NCBI GenBank assembly: GCA_037157565.1
Contig: JAZHRO010000026.1
Location: forward strand, 36,082,501 to 36,146,500
Source of the DNA: Thalassia testudinum
Lineage: Eukaryota > Streptophyta > Magnoliopsida > Alismatales > Hydrocharitaceae
Direction of reading: 5' to 3'
Length of the DNA stretch: 64,000 bases
The translations under genes were made by a program, and so were the position numbers. The notes below the pieces were generated by a model. It searched no databases. It worked only from the letters and a program-made list of their open reading frames with translations, and was not told the origin of the DNA. Shown here piece by piece: positions 1-10,432 of the stretch. The first letter of the stretch is position 1. Each line of letters begins with the position of its first letter.

Positions 1-633
1 CCCCGATACACGCGTACAAAAAGCGTGGTCGTATACATCTTCCACCATCCATCCCACACTCCACACGGCACCTAGTCCTATTGGTTGCGTCTCTCTAGAC
101 GACGACCGACTCGACACCGTGCTACACTCCATTGCCGCCTCTACCCCCACCCCTTTATATACATAATATATACATATATATATACTATATTTACTTTATT
201 TCTGTTTCGCTTTCCTGTTATTAAAAAAGATAAAAAATATATATAAAAGAGAAAAGATAATCCTCGACTTGCAGGTACCCCGTCTTGCGAATAGCAAGAT
301 TCGTTTTAGAACTCTGTTTTGGCTCAAAGCCAAGAACACAATTTTGAGGGTGTGCCTCAAGGACAAAGATTACCAGAAAAAAATCTAAATAAGAAAAACA
401 CCAAAAACAAAATAAACAAACGGAAGAGACTCGTTGTAGGAAAGGCGTAGAAACTCGACTTGTACCCCACTTCCCTGAGTTCGACCCTTGGCCTAAAAGT
501 GACAAGAAAAAATCAAATAGGCCAGGTTAAAAAATTTTGTAAAGAGATGGTTAGGTTCGATTTAGGTTAACCGCTATACACATTTCAACGATAAAATCAT
601 CATATTAACAACCTATTTGGGTCCGACCATACA
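1..633 (+). mobile_element. 3' part of the 5' LTR of Athila-derived element X
   Basis: The stretch is closely repeated at about 18740-19341 and 20955-21578, all ending in a shared block around 'gggtccgaccataca'. Here it is followed after 7 bases by a tRNA-Asp primer binding site, so this copy is the 5' LTR of element X. Its beginning lies left of the window. It holds a short TA-rich run (about 155-190). The apparent minus-strand ORF at 221-505 recurs only because the LTR is repeated. The right LTR end is set by where the copies stop matching, so it may be off by a few bases. Confidence 0.8.
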
Positions 634-640
634 TCTTTTC

Positions 641-658
641 TGGCGCCGTTACCGGGGA
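641..658 (+). other. Primer binding site of element X (tRNA-Asp type)
   Basis: TGGCGCCGTTACCGGGGA matches the complement of the 3' end of plant tRNA-Asp(GUC) with one mismatch (A for G at the 11th base). This primer is characteristic of Athila-type Ty3/Gypsy elements. The same site without the mismatch is in Athila-2 at 37167-37184. It fixes element X on the plus strand. Confidence 0.9.
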
Positions 659-2026
659 GGTGCGCCTTCAAGTAAGTTTCTATTCAATTCCTTTCAATTT
701 TTCTCTTCTCTCTTCACAGGTATCTTTGTTTTTGGTGTGCAGGTGAACCTGGTACAAGGAGAAGGCAGGCAGACAAAATCGAAGACGTAAGCAGATCCAA
801 GGCAGAAACGAGAGCGTGAAGACGCCGACACCGCATTGAAGCTTCGCACATGTTACCGAACAAGTAGGTCCTCTTTTCTTAGCAACTAGGGTTAACTTGT
901 CACCTTAAAAAAAAAATTAAAAACTAAAAAACTAGAAAAACTTCTTGGGATATCTTGGGGCAAGTGGATTAAAATTCACTTATTTGATTGATTGTCTTCA
1001 CTCCCACCGCCCCGCGATTTCCCACCTTACTTCGCATAGTGAAAATGCAAGAATCGTGATTCTTGAATTTTTCGCCGCGTGAAGTATTATTTGAGGAAAA
1101 TAAAAAAGATTGATTGCACCCCTCTTTGCCTCGATTATCTGCAAATTCGGGATCACAGTTTTGGTGGGGAGACTTGGAATTGAGTTAATTCCAACCCCAC
1201 CACGACTTTTCAACTTGCCTAAGATTCGATCCTGAACATTTCAACACCAACAATTTTAGTTTCTTTATCTGTTGGTTGAGCCTTGTGTGGACATCTTTTT
1301 TGTGATTGGGAGCACTTGAATTGAAGTGCTTTGGCTCCCTGTCACACTAATATAAAACTGATTCGTGCATCCACACATAGAAATCTCCATTTAGGGTAGC
1401 CCATTGCATTTTAGCATGCATTAACTAATTGATATTGAAGAAGGGTTTGTTGGGCTTAGAAAGAAAACTTGTATTCTCACAAAAACCCGAAGATTGGTTG
1501 AATTGGTAATTCAGCAAAATCCTAAAATTCATAATACTTAAGGCTGAACTCTAAAAACCATTCACCAATTAAGAACTTCAATTCGGGGAGATTTCCCCGG
1601 TGCATGCTTGTTTTACAAACTCTCTTAAAATCAATCACTTGGGCATTACCCGTAAACAACGCCCTTCACATTCCAAAAGCACTTGACCTTAAGCCTCTAA
1701 CTAAAACTGATAGTAACTTGACCCTTCTTAAGGATTGGAGGTCTAACTACCTGCGTGTAGCGGCTACGTGCTGGTGAGAGTTCCCGCGTGCTATCGGGTG
1801 TCTAAGACTGGGGCAAACGGCCTTTCAATCTGGCCTGGTGGTTCCGCGGTGCTCGCATTCGGTTCCGTAGTTCGTGATAGTAGGTAACTTAGATCTTTAG
1901 GTCTAAGGGCACACTGTAGAGGTTAGGAACTTGATTGTATTGATTTATCATCAAGTGTACCTTTGCGGCGTCGTTTCTCTCATCTCTTTTCCCTTCTCAT
2001 CCCCCCAATTCTTCCTGCGGAAGTGC
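659..2026 (+). other. Untranslated leader of element X
   Basis: About 1.4 kb between primer site and gag-like frame. No open frame of note on the plus strand and no recognisable domain. A long leader of this size is usual for Athila elements; Athila-2 has about 1.2 kb at the same place. Short purine and A-rich runs occur near 905-940. Confidence 0.6.
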
Positions 2027-3532
2027 ATGTTTGGGAGGAGGTCACAAAATCCTGAACTGTTTGAATTGACTGCTAAATCTAGAAAACAAGCCGAATCGTC
2101 GTCCTCCTCCACAAACATGGCAAACACCCCCACCTCACCACTTCGTCACAATTCCAATTCTTCCAATACCAGACTTATCCCGAGAAACCCTATAAGACCT
2201 TCCTTGCCGAGTGTCATGCCAACCGACTCGGTAAGTCATGTGGATCTGACTTCTGCAAGCTAGTATTTCGACACGGAGGACCAAGCCTCCATGTGCTCGG
2301 ATGCATATTTACATGCGGACACGTCTTCTAGCATAGAAGATGCTTACGCCCTGGGGAACAACCCGTTCTCTACCACTTATAACCCAGGGTGGAATAATCA
2401 TCCAAACTTCGCATGGTCCAACAACCCGCAGTGCCAAAATCCTACGGGGGGACCAATGCGATCGTCCGCACCCGTCATCCCAAGGGCCCAGTCTAATCCT
2501 ATGGCGAATCCGCCATCAGGCCCTTGCATACCACAAACCGAACACGCATTAAGGCCTCTTGATAAACTGATGCGAATGATGACGGAAATGTCAAAGCGCT
2601 ATAAAGAGAACATGACCTCTCTTCAGCACCATTTGGCGCAGCAGAATGCTGAGATCAGTCAACTACGCATGGCGACTCGATCTCAGGGCACTCTTCCCAC
2701 CCAACTTGTTCAAAACCCGCGAAACTTCGTACCCTGTGGTCTGCAACCACAGGTACAACCTTCTCATGGACAAGTTTATCAAATTCTGCAAGCTCCGAGC
2801 ATTCCACCAGGATTTCAGGCTAATCCCACTGCAGCACCGCACTCTTATGTTGATTGCGATTGCATCGAGGATGACACGTCTGACGAGGACATGACCGTCA
2901 GTGCGTGTATCAGACTATTTGGGACCTATTCGGACTACTGCGGATTACCTATAAACACTGATGACTGCCTGACCAACACAAATTGTGACGTTCCCCAATC
3001 CCTCCCTGTTCCCGTACGTTCTCCTGACCAGACTTCTGACGAGGTTTTCTCCGCTTCCCATACCTCGTGGTTTGAGTCATCGCCGGGCTACTCACCGCCG
3101 GTCCACACTCTGGAAGACCGGATTGCCCTTTCTTTCGCGCCAAATCAGGCGGATTTGCAACTCCACACTGGGACCTTGAGCCCACATCTTACTCACTGGG
3201 GCTATTCCTTTTTGGATCCATCTATCCAAAATGCCCCTCTTCTTGGCCAATCTGAGAGCCAACTTCTTCTTCCCTTTTTGTTCTCCGATCCGCCTGGGAC
3301 ACTCTCGTTCCATGAAATGCCAGACCTTTCACCATCCACCATCACTTTTCACGCCACTATCACACTCTTCACTTCACCACCCACCATCCACCCACCCAAC
3401 CACCCTGCTATATACCCTGCACTTCAGCTCTCGTTACCCGATCTTTCGTCCTTTCTCTACCTTTCCCTGCATGGATATGAGGACATAGCATTGTTTGGCA
3501 TGGGGGGGTGGATAGGCATCCATAGGATCTAG
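2027..3532 (+). pseudogene. Athila gag remnant of element X, fused to a post-protease segment
   Basis: One frame broken by a TAG at 2261-2263. Upstream the frame could start at 1931; 2027 is the first ATG giving a low-complexity polar N-terminus. The part from 2291 has the Athila gag C-terminal signature NPFSTTYNPGWNNHPNFAW, then a coiled-coil-like stretch (KLMRMMTEMSKRYKENM) that matches the Athila-2 product at about 39600-39840. About 190 residues into the second part comes DCDCIEDD, which in Athila-2 lies just after the protease (DCDCIEEH, about 40876-40900). The capsid, protease, RT, RNase H and integrase are missing. The fusion is in frame, so X looks like an internal-deletion, non-autonomous derivative. 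Confidence 0.75.
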
Positions 3533-4592
3533 GTATTTTATGGTATCATACAATTCCCACCTATTTATAAATATGCAAGAAAAAGAAAAAGAAAAAAAAT
3601 ATCTATATATATATATAATAATAAATGGTGTTTAGTAATGATCTGAAAGCTGAAGCAAAAAAATACAATAAGTGTTTATGGATATTCAACCTCTGTTTTG
3701 AAGACTTTCCAGGCCACAGAAACTTGATTCGCTCAGGCTCGGCTTAATTCACTTAAAGCATTGACAAAATAGATCAGAATCTCTCCTAACTAAGGACGTA
3801 TTCTTGTACCTGAGACACCAGTACAGGATCCGTTGGTTTGCTTTTGCTTGAGAGCTTTCACACTACAGGAAAGACCAGGTGAACATAAGATCCAACCCTA
3901 GTGTTCATTAGGGAAGGTGGAGTCCTTACCTATGCGCGAAGGTAGACTTTTTATCCCAGGCTTTAGTCTTGTGTACAGGAGCGACTCTTTCCACCAAAAA
4001 GAAACTCTCCCACTAAAAAAAAAAAAAGTGTGCTCCTTCAAAAGAATGTTGTAAGAGATATACTGACACGTGTTTCAAAAAAAAAAAAGTTGCAAATAAC
4101 TCAGTATATCTCACAAATGTCTGTAAAGTCTTCACCCTACAAGAAGTTCTTCAGGGCAGGTTACAAATACCTTGTTTTCCTTTTAGCCACAAAAAATCAG
4201 AAAATGGGAGTTGAGTTTTTCGTCTTCTTCTTAAGGGTCAATCCAAAAATACGAGCTGAAACTGGGACAAACCTTTACTTAAAAATTCGTGAAACCTTGG
4301 GCTTGAGTCTTAATGTTCATCTAGTCAGTCTTGATCCTTCACTATGCACAAACCATAACCTCTTGAGCTCTCGAGTACGGCAAAGACCTCCTAGGTTCTG
4401 GAAATCGTACTTAAGGTTTAAATATCAAGAGTCCTAGTTAGTCAAGAGATGATCTTTGTCATGTGAGACTTAAAGTACCGGTAGTCTTCTCTACAATTAG
4501 TTCTCACAATATCCAACAATAAACACACCTATATCGCCTCAGAAGAAAATCTTCATCTTAAGATCATTTCTAAATACTACAAAAAAAAAATG
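3533..4592 (+). other. 3' untranslated region of element X
   Basis: No pol domain is visible between the gag remnant and the polypurine tract. The stretch has A-rich runs (3570-3625, 4010-4030, 4575-4590). A 135-codon frame at 4030-4437 resembles nothing I know and I treat it as chance. By position it corresponds to the long 3' untranslated part of Athila elements (compare 43993-45302). Confidence 0.6.
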
Positions 4593-4613
4593 TTTTGCTA
4601 GGGACTAGCAAAA
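4593..4613 (+). other. Hairpin upstream of the polypurine tract, element X
   Basis: Perfect 9-bp stem, TTTTGCTAG and CTAGCAAAA, around loop GGA, ending 5 bases before the polypurine tract. Athila-2 has the same structure at 45303-45325, where outer T-A pairs are replaced by C-G pairs, so the stem is kept although the sequence differs. Confidence 0.8.
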
Positions 4614-4618
4614 GATAG

Positions 4619-4629
4619 GCATGGGGGAA
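4619..4629 (+). other. Polypurine tract of element X
   Basis: GCATGGGGGAA directly precedes the TGATTG start of the 3' LTR. Athila-2 has GCATGGGGGTA at the same place before TGATAAC. This is where plus-strand DNA synthesis would be primed. Confidence 0.75.
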
Positions 4630-4933
4630 TGATTGCACCGCAAAATATGCCTGCAATAATGCCTTCTTATGCTATTTCCTAGCATTACCTGTGCATATTA
4701 GGATTCCGTAGTTGCATTTGTAAAAATACATGTATACATGCATCTAATTGAGAGGAAAGAAGAATGAAATAAGTGGCCTTGCATTTTACCTTTTTTCCTC
4801 AAGTGCCTCTTTGCAAAAGTCCACCACCTCTATTTTTATTTCCACTTGATTTTTTTATCTTTCCTGCGGCTGCATTTTCTTCCTCGCGCCATGCTTGCTG
4901 CAGCTACCCTTGCCATTCCCTGCCAAGCCATTC
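4630..4933 (+). mobile_element. 3' LTR of element X, first part (broken by a solo Tekay LTR)
   Basis: Starts TGATTGCACC right after the polypurine tract and is cut at 4933 by a Tekay-family LTR. It resumes at 17219. The target duplication cattc is at 4929-4933 and 17214-17218. Joined length is about 2.43 kb. Confidence 0.8.
4929..4933. repeat. Target-site duplication (left) of solo Tekay-family LTR A
   Basis: cattc; the matching copy is at 17214-17218. The sequences either side (TGTTAAGACC... and ...GGTCGTTACA) are LTR termini, so the 12-kb interval between the copies is an insertion. Confidence 0.9.
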
Positions 4934-6227
4934 TGTTAAGACCCGAGGCACCAAGACCGCTTTAAGACGTCTGGGAGTTGGCCCAGACGTCTGATCAGAT
5001 GTCTGGACACCTTCCCAGACGTCTTGAAATTAATTTTTCGTGCGTACAGAAGCGAATCTACGTGCAGGCGCGCGTAGACTGATTTCCCAGCCGCCCTCTT
5101 CTCTTTCTTCCTTCCCCCGCCGACTTGCAGAGCCCCCCTCGTGCCTACATATACCCCTCCTCTCCCTCACACCACCCTACTCCTTTCTACCCATCTTCTC
5201 CTTCTCCCTGCTAGCAAGAGCGCAAGCGAGAGAGAGAGCGGCAGAGCGGCTGCTGCGAGCTTGTAGGGAGAGAAGCTGCTGCAGCTTGGGCAGCAGGCAG
5301 ACGAGGCGCGGCGTGGCCGTGCGTCGTGGGTGGTGAGCGAACCAGGTCCTGATTTTGGGAAAATTTCCCAGAATCAGACATCTAGAGGACGGTCCAGACA
5401 TCTGACAGGTACGATTTTATTTACCTTCTCCTTTTTAAGCGTGTACGGCCATGCAGCCGTCCGCCGCATTCTTCTGCGTTTCGTCATGCTGAGAGCAGGT
5501 GTGTGTGTGTGCTCAGGTTCTACTCAAGAGGGCGCGAGGGCTCGCCATCCCACGTGAATTAGACGTCTGGCTACAGTGCCAGACGACGTAGAGAACCTCC
5601 AGACGTCCAGGGTGATAATCGGACGTCTGGAAACCAAGGCCAGACATTCCAGCGGGCTTTTGGACATCTGAAGGACTGCGCAGATTGAGGTACGACCTGA
5701 TCCACCTTTTAAGATGTCTGGAAGAGGTTCCAGACGTCTGATTTTGGACAGATTCGTCGTTTTTGACCCGTTTGGGGCCCGTTCGGAGTCTGTTTTCCGC
5801 ATTTCGAGTTGCGTTCTTTCCAGAATTAATTCCTCTATCCGTTTACAGTAATTGTATATTGTTCTGAGAAACTCCTTATGATTGATCCTTGTGCTAGGAC
5901 CCCATTCCGTTGCAGTCTTGGGGGTTGCAGAGGCATGCGGGATTGCCGACCACGCCCCCAGTACTCCCGGTTTCACTGGTAGAGTGGCTTACTAATTTAT
6001 TTAACAAAATTTGTTACAATTATGAAATAATTAATAGAGTCTAGGGCATTGCAAGAACCCTAGGACTGAGAAATTAGATCGAATGATAGATCTTAGGGTA
6101 TTGCATGAATCCTAGGATTGGAAAACTAGATTGAATGATAGATCCTAGGGTACGGCATAAATCCTAGGACTGGAAAACTAGTTGAATATATAAATATTGC
6201 AGTCTTGGAATAGTATAAAGGAATTGA
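4934..6227 (+). mobile_element. Solo Tekay-family LTR A, first half
   Basis: Begins TGTTAAGACC and continues at 15909-17213, ending in TTACA, about 2.6 kb in total. It matches the solo LTR at 57595-60281 throughout. No internal region goes with it, and it is flanked by a 5-bp duplication, so it is a solo LTR left by LTR-LTR recombination. It contains CCAGACGTCTGG arrays (about 4967-5025 and 5375-5745), a palindrome at 5351-5376 and CCTAGGATTCATGC-type repeats near 6045-6180. It is interrupted at 6227 by Tekay-1 in the opposite orientation. Confidence 0.88.
6223..6227. repeat. Target-site duplication (left) of Tekay-1
   Basis: attga, repeated at 15904-15908 immediately outside the other LTR. 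It defines the ends of Tekay-1 exactly. Confidence 0.95.
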
Positions 6228-6764
6228 TGTAATGACCCGGTTCCCGAGTCCCTACGAGACACGAGAACCGGACCGACTCAACTAATCCCAAGACCTAGTC
6301 GATAAACGAGGAAGTAACCAAAAGGGCAGTAAAATAAACCACATTCAGCATGAATATAACTAACAGTAAGAAAGTACAGCAGTAAAGAAAGAAACTACCA
6401 CAGTATATACCACCACAACAGTAGAACAACATTCATCATATAATTTGAACTGCAGGTAAAGAAAAGTACAGCGGAAACAAGAACTACTCACTATAACGTA
6501 ACAAAAGAGGTACAAGAGACAGTGGTAACTCTACTGGACCCTACTCGGCCCAGCGTCCTCTGCAGCCGCTGACCCTAGCTGCTCAACACCTGGTCCTGAA
6601 AAAGGTAACGAGTGTAACACGTCAGCAAAACGCTGAGTAGAGTGGCAACTAAAACTAAAGACAACAGTAGTGTGTACAGTAGCTGTTATGTTCCATTACT
6701 TTCTTTATTCACATCTTTCAATTGTCTCACTATTTCATTTATTCCTCAGATCTTTTTCTTGATC

Positions 6765-6910
6765 TCGAATGTTCCTCGTGGGAACGATCTTGATTGCAGT
6801 CTTTTCCAAAAAGTAGAAGTAGCACGTGGTGCTCTCCTGGCCGGGAGAGTCCCCCGTGGTGATCCTACCCTCAGTCAACCACCCCAAGGTCACTGACAGA
6901 TGTAACGGTG
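6765..6910. promoter_or_regulatory. Conserved LTR block with inverted repeat and G-box
   Basis: This block, with GTTCCTCGTGGGAAC (an inverted repeat of GTTCC), the GATCTTGATTGCAGTC stretch, the G-box CACGTG at 6823-6828 and the inverted repeat CTCTCCTGGCCGGGAGAG, is recognisable in all Tekay-family LTRs here (about 13795-13920, 16550-16680, 22600-22740, 30470-30610, 59635-59760) although surrounding parts have diverged. G-boxes bind plant bZIP and bHLH factors. A regulatory role is inferred from conservation only. Confidence 0.5.
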
Positions 6911-7589
6911 ACTACGGCACGTGCGATAAATGCACAGGTAGCTAACCCGTACTAGCATGCGGTCAGTCGTTTCCATTAACGGGTGCGCCCAAAGCACAGC
7001 ACGGAACCAGTCCAGGGCAGAGCCCTCTCAGTAACAGGGCTCCAACCCCTCCTCAGTAACCAAACCGGGGCCTTGCCCCTCCACAGTCCGCGCACCCTTG
7101 CCTGACTACCTTGGTTTGCCCCAGCGGGCCTAACAAGTCGGTGTGGGAGGCTAGCAGAACCCCGGGGCCCGTGGGGTAGCTAGTACCTCCCTACACTAGT
7201 AGCTCTCCTCGGTACTACGTACGCGAGGGCCAGTAAGTCGGTACAGAGTGGCCAGTCCTAACCCCGGGTCCCTGGGGCGGCTGGCTCCGCTCTGCACTAA
7301 ACAGGGGGATAGTCGCTCTCCTTGGTACTCCGTACCCAAGGGCCAGCTCACTTCCCCAATACTATTCCATTCACTTTCCAGGAGTTCTACTCCTACTTCC
7401 CCGTAGGGTACCATCATTTTTACTCAAACATCTAGGTTTCACTTTCCAGTTTCACATTCTTACAATCCATGTTCTCAACCACGTTATTTATTCACAACAG
7501 GCAGCTGTTAATTCAAATTACAGGCAGCTTTATATCTCTTTACATTTTCCAAGACTGCAGTATTAAACATTCCACTAGTTTTCCCATCC

Positions 7590-7720
7590 TAGGATTCATG
7601 CCATATCCTAGGATCTATCATACAATCTAGTTTTCCAGTCCTAGGATTCATGCAACACCTAGGAGCTATCATTCCATCTATTTCTCATTCCTAGGATTCA
7701 TGCAATGTCCTAGGTTCTAT
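7590..7720. repeat. Short repeats CCTAGGATTCATGC in the Tekay LTR
   Basis: Four to five imperfect copies spaced about 35-60 bases, centred on the palindrome CCTAGG and separated by CTATCATACAATCTAG-like spacers. The same cluster is in the other copies (about 6045-6180, 14605-14735, 58805-58930). Function unknown. Confidence 0.7.
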
Positions 7721-8349
7721 TTATGGTTCCATAATTTAACAGATTTTATTAATAACTTAAAGCCACTCTACCAGGTACAACGGGAGAAATGGGGGCGTGG
7801 TCGGGAATCCCGCGTGCCTCCGCGACCCCCGAGACTGCAACACAACGGGGTCCTATCACAAGGATCAAACACAAGGAGTGTCTCAAAACAGTGTATAGCT
7901 ACTGTAGACGGGTAGAGGAATTAATTCTGAAAAGAACGCAACTCGAATCGCGGAAAACGGAACCCAAACGAGCCCTAAACGGGTCAAAAACGAAGACACT
8001 GTGCAAAATCAGACGTTTGGAACTTCTTCCAGACGTCTTAAAAAGTGGATCGGAGAATTACCTTGTTCAGCGTGGTTTCCCAGACGTCCAGAAGTCTGCG
8101 GGGACGTCTGGCCTAGCTCACAGACGTCCGATGGTCACCCCGGACGTCTGGAGGTCGCTTCCGCCGTCTGGTACTACTGCCAGACGTCTGATTCGCGATG
8201 GATGGTGAATCACCAAGCCTGCGCACACCCATCTCCCTCACTCAGTACGGTCAGTCGACAGGAAGGAAGGAGACGGAAAACTCACCTTTCAGACGTCTGG
8301 ATGGTCTTCCAGACGTCGCCCTCGCCGTCTGGCTATCAACCCAGACGTC

Positions 8350-8375
8350 TGATTCTGGAAATTTTTCCAGAATCA
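8350..8375. repeat. 12-bp-stem palindrome in the Tekay LTR
   Basis: TGATTCTGGAAA and TTTCCAGAATCA separated by TT. Equivalents are at 5351-5376, about 15366-15392, 24308-24331, about 28943-28972 and 58139-58164; in the 28943 copy both arms changed together (see findings). It lies beside the second GACGTC array. Confidence 0.8.
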
Positions 8376-8904
8376 GGGCACCACTCGGCCTCTGCTCGCG
8401 ACGCCGCCCGCGTCGCACCTCGCGCGCCTGCTGCTCAGACCGCAGCAGTCCCCCCTCCGCGTCGCTTCGCGCCCCCTGCGCCCTCCGCCGGCCGGCCCTA
8501 GCAGCCCCGGCGAGCTCGCCCTCACGGCAGAGCTCCGCTCTCGCACGCAGCACCTCCTCCGCGCTCACTGCGGCCGCCGCTGCCGCCCTCGCGCTCGTGC
8601 TCACGCTCACTGGCTGAAGGAGAAGATGGAGGAGACGGTGGTGACGGAAGTGAGGGGAGGCGTGGCCTTTTAAGGTCGTGCGAGGAGGAGAGAGGACGCG
8701 ACAGGGTGTCTGGAGCTGCAGGGAATAAACGAATATGTGGGTCTGCGCGCTCAGGCGCGCAGACGACCCGCGCATGTGGAAGATAACAGATTTCCAGATG
8801 TCTGGAAATGATCCCAGACGTCTGGTCCGACGTCTAGGCCACCTCCCAGATGTCTTAAAAGACGTCTGGGGCACGCGTTCGTTACAATATAACAAACTCA
8901 AAGG

Positions 8905-8924
8905 AAGTTTCATCCCCGAAACTT
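8905..8924 (-). other. Hairpin near the 3' end of the Tekay-1 internal region
   Basis: On the minus strand AAGTTTCG, loop GGGA, TGAAACTT: an 8-bp stem with one G-U pair. Tekay-2 has the same hairpin with full pairing at 28402-28421. It sits 18 bases from the 3' LTR start and contains the only purine-rich stretch near that boundary. Confidence 0.75.
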
Positions 8925-8971
8925 GCGCCAACTAGGGTGCGGGAAAAGATGTCCAATTAACCATAACAAAC

Positions 8972-10393
8972 TCAAAGAGGACCGAAGCCGGTCCGAAAAG
9001 ACATACCCGTGAAAAGCTCCGGGTACCGCTCCCGCATTGCCGCCTCAGGCTCCCAGGTAGCCTCCTCGTACCGCTGTCTCCTCCACAAAACCTTTACCAG
9101 GGGTACTTGCTTTCGTCTCAAACTGCGGACGGCTCGGTCTAGGATCTGCACTGGCCGCTCGGGGTAGGTCAGGTCGTCGCCCACCTCGACGCTCTCGTGA
9201 CTCAGTACGTGACTGGGATCGGCTACGTACTTCCTGAGGTTGGACACGTGGAACATGCCGTGCACACCAGAAAGCTGCAGGGGGAGGGCAAGCCGGTAAG
9301 CAACGGGTCCAACCCGCTCCAGGACCTCAAAGGGCCCCACAAACCTCGGCGCGAGCTTCCCGCTCACCCCAAACCGCTGTAAGCCCTTCATGGGTGAGAC
9401 ACGAAGGAAGACGTGGTCCCCAACCTCAAACTGCACCTCTCTGCGTCTTCGATCCGCGTAGCTCTTCTGTCTGCTCCTGACAGTGCGGAGTCGTCTGTGG
9501 ATCTGCTCGACTACCTCCTGACTCTGCCGGATCAACCTGGGGCCAACCTCCCACTTGGTCCCCACCTCAACCCAACTCAAGGGTGCCGTACACTTCCGTC
9601 CGTACAGAGCCTCGTAGGGAGCCATGCCGATGCCCGAGTGATAACTGTTGTTGTATGCAAACTCCGCCAGGGGCAGGTGCTCCTCCCAAGAGCCCCTCCA
9701 GTCCAGTACACAGGCATGCAAAAGGTCCTCAAGTGTCTGTATCGTGCGCTCAGACTGTCCGTCCGTCTGGGGGTGGTAAGCTGTACTAAACCTCAACCGC
9801 ATCCCCAAGGCCTGCTGAAACTCAGCCCAAAACTGGGACGTAAAGCGGGTATCCCGGTCGGATAAGATCTCCCGCGGAACTCCGTGTAGTCGTACCACAT
9901 CACAGATATACCTCTCTGCCAACTGTGCTGGTCCCAAAGTAACTCGGATCGGCAAGAAACGCGCCGTCTTCGTCAGTCTATCCACTATTACCCAGACTGC
10001 GTCGTGTCCCCGCTGGGTAACAGGTAAGCCCACCACCAAGTCCTTGGTGATGCTCTCCCACTTCCACTCTGGCACTGGAAGCGGCCCTGCAGGCCTCTGA
10101 TGCTCGGCTTTCACCTGCTGGCACACTAAGCACTGCTGCACGAACTCACCCACATCCCGCTTCATCCCTCTCCACCAAAACTCACGTCTCAAGTCGTGGT
10201 ACATTTTCGTGTTTCCGGGATGTATGGTGAATCTGGAACCGTGTGCCTCAGTCAGGAGCTCTCTCAACAGCTCCTCGTCTCTGGGAACGCACAACCGTCC
10301 CCTCAAGCGTAGCACCTGGTCTGTGAAAGAGAAGTCCCCAGGGTCTTCTGACAGTACTCTGTCGCGCAAAGACTGCAAGTATGGATCGGCCAT
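8972..10393 (-). CDS. Tekay-1 integrase with C-terminal chromodomain
   Basis: A 473-residue open part of the pol polyprotein. Zinc-binding HHCC is seen as IHPG...YHDL...QCLVCQ (about residues 55-95). The integrase core has Asp in WVIVDRLTK, Asp in LSDRDTRF and Glu in [26 protein letters not shown] region follows, then a chromodomain ([17 protein letters not shown]...EEATWEPE) near residues 415-465, the mark of chromoviruses. It inserts element cDNA into host DNA; the chromodomain probably directs it to marked chromatin. The N-terminal Met is only the first after a TAG: the same frame runs upstream into RNase H (10433-11023). No stop or frameshift inside. Confidence 0.92.
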   Translation of the reverse strand: MADPYLQSLRDRVLSEDPGDFSFTDQVLRLRGRLCVPRDEELLRELLTEAHGSRFTIHPGNTKMYHDLRREFWWRGMKRDVGEFVQQCLVCQQVKAEHQRPAGPLPVPEWKWESITKDLVVGLPVTQRGHDAVWVIVDRLTKTARFLPIRVTLGPAQLAERYICDVVRLHGVPREILSDRDTRFTSQFWAEFQQALGMRLRFSTAYHPQTDGQSERTIQTLEDLLHACVLDWRGSWEEHLPLAEFAYNNSYHSGIGMAPYEALYGRKCTAPLSWVEVGTKWEVGPRLIRQSQEVVEQIHRRLRTVRSRQKSYADRRRREVQFEVGDHVFLRVSPMKGLQRFGVSGKLAPRFVGPFEVLERVGPVAYRLALPLQLSGVHGMFHVSNLRKYVADPSHVLSHESVEVGDDLTYPERPVQILDRAVRSLRRKQVPLVKVLWRRQRYEEATWEPEAAMRERYPELFTGMSFRTGFGPL

Positions 10394-10432
10394 CTGCCCT
10401 GTGATGATGCGGTCTATCAGCTCTGGCCTGGT

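Larger units (their letters stand above)
6228..8886 (-). mobile_element. 3' LTR of Tekay-1
   Basis: Read on the plus strand it starts TGTAATGACC and ends TTCGTTACA; the 8-base terminal inverted repeat of the family is TGTAACGA/TCGTTACA. It contains a conserved block with a G-box (6823-6828), CCTAGG-centred short repeats (about 7590-7715), CCAGACGTCTGG arrays (about 8015-8350 and 8800-8875) and a 12-bp-stem palindrome at 8350-8375. The long ORFs inside (for example 8251-8931) are GC-rich LTR sequence, not genes. Confidence 0.93.

Noticed and set aside
4030..4437. 135-codon ORF in the 3' region of element X
   Set aside because: Lys-rich, low complexity, no known motif and not kept in Athila-2. 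It is probably chance in an A-rich region.
8350..8375. Heat-shock element (TTCnnGAA pairs) in the Tekay LTR, as in heat-activated Copia elements
   Set aside because: TTCTGGAA and TTCCAGAA are present, but the gap between them is four bases rather than the two needed for contiguous alternating units, and it changes between copies. A conserved hairpin explains it better.
4960..8880. CRISPR-like array from regularly spaced CAGACGTCTGG motifs
   Set aside because: Repeats are about 10-12 bases and palindromic, spacing is irregular, there are no cas genes, and the DNA is from a plant genome.
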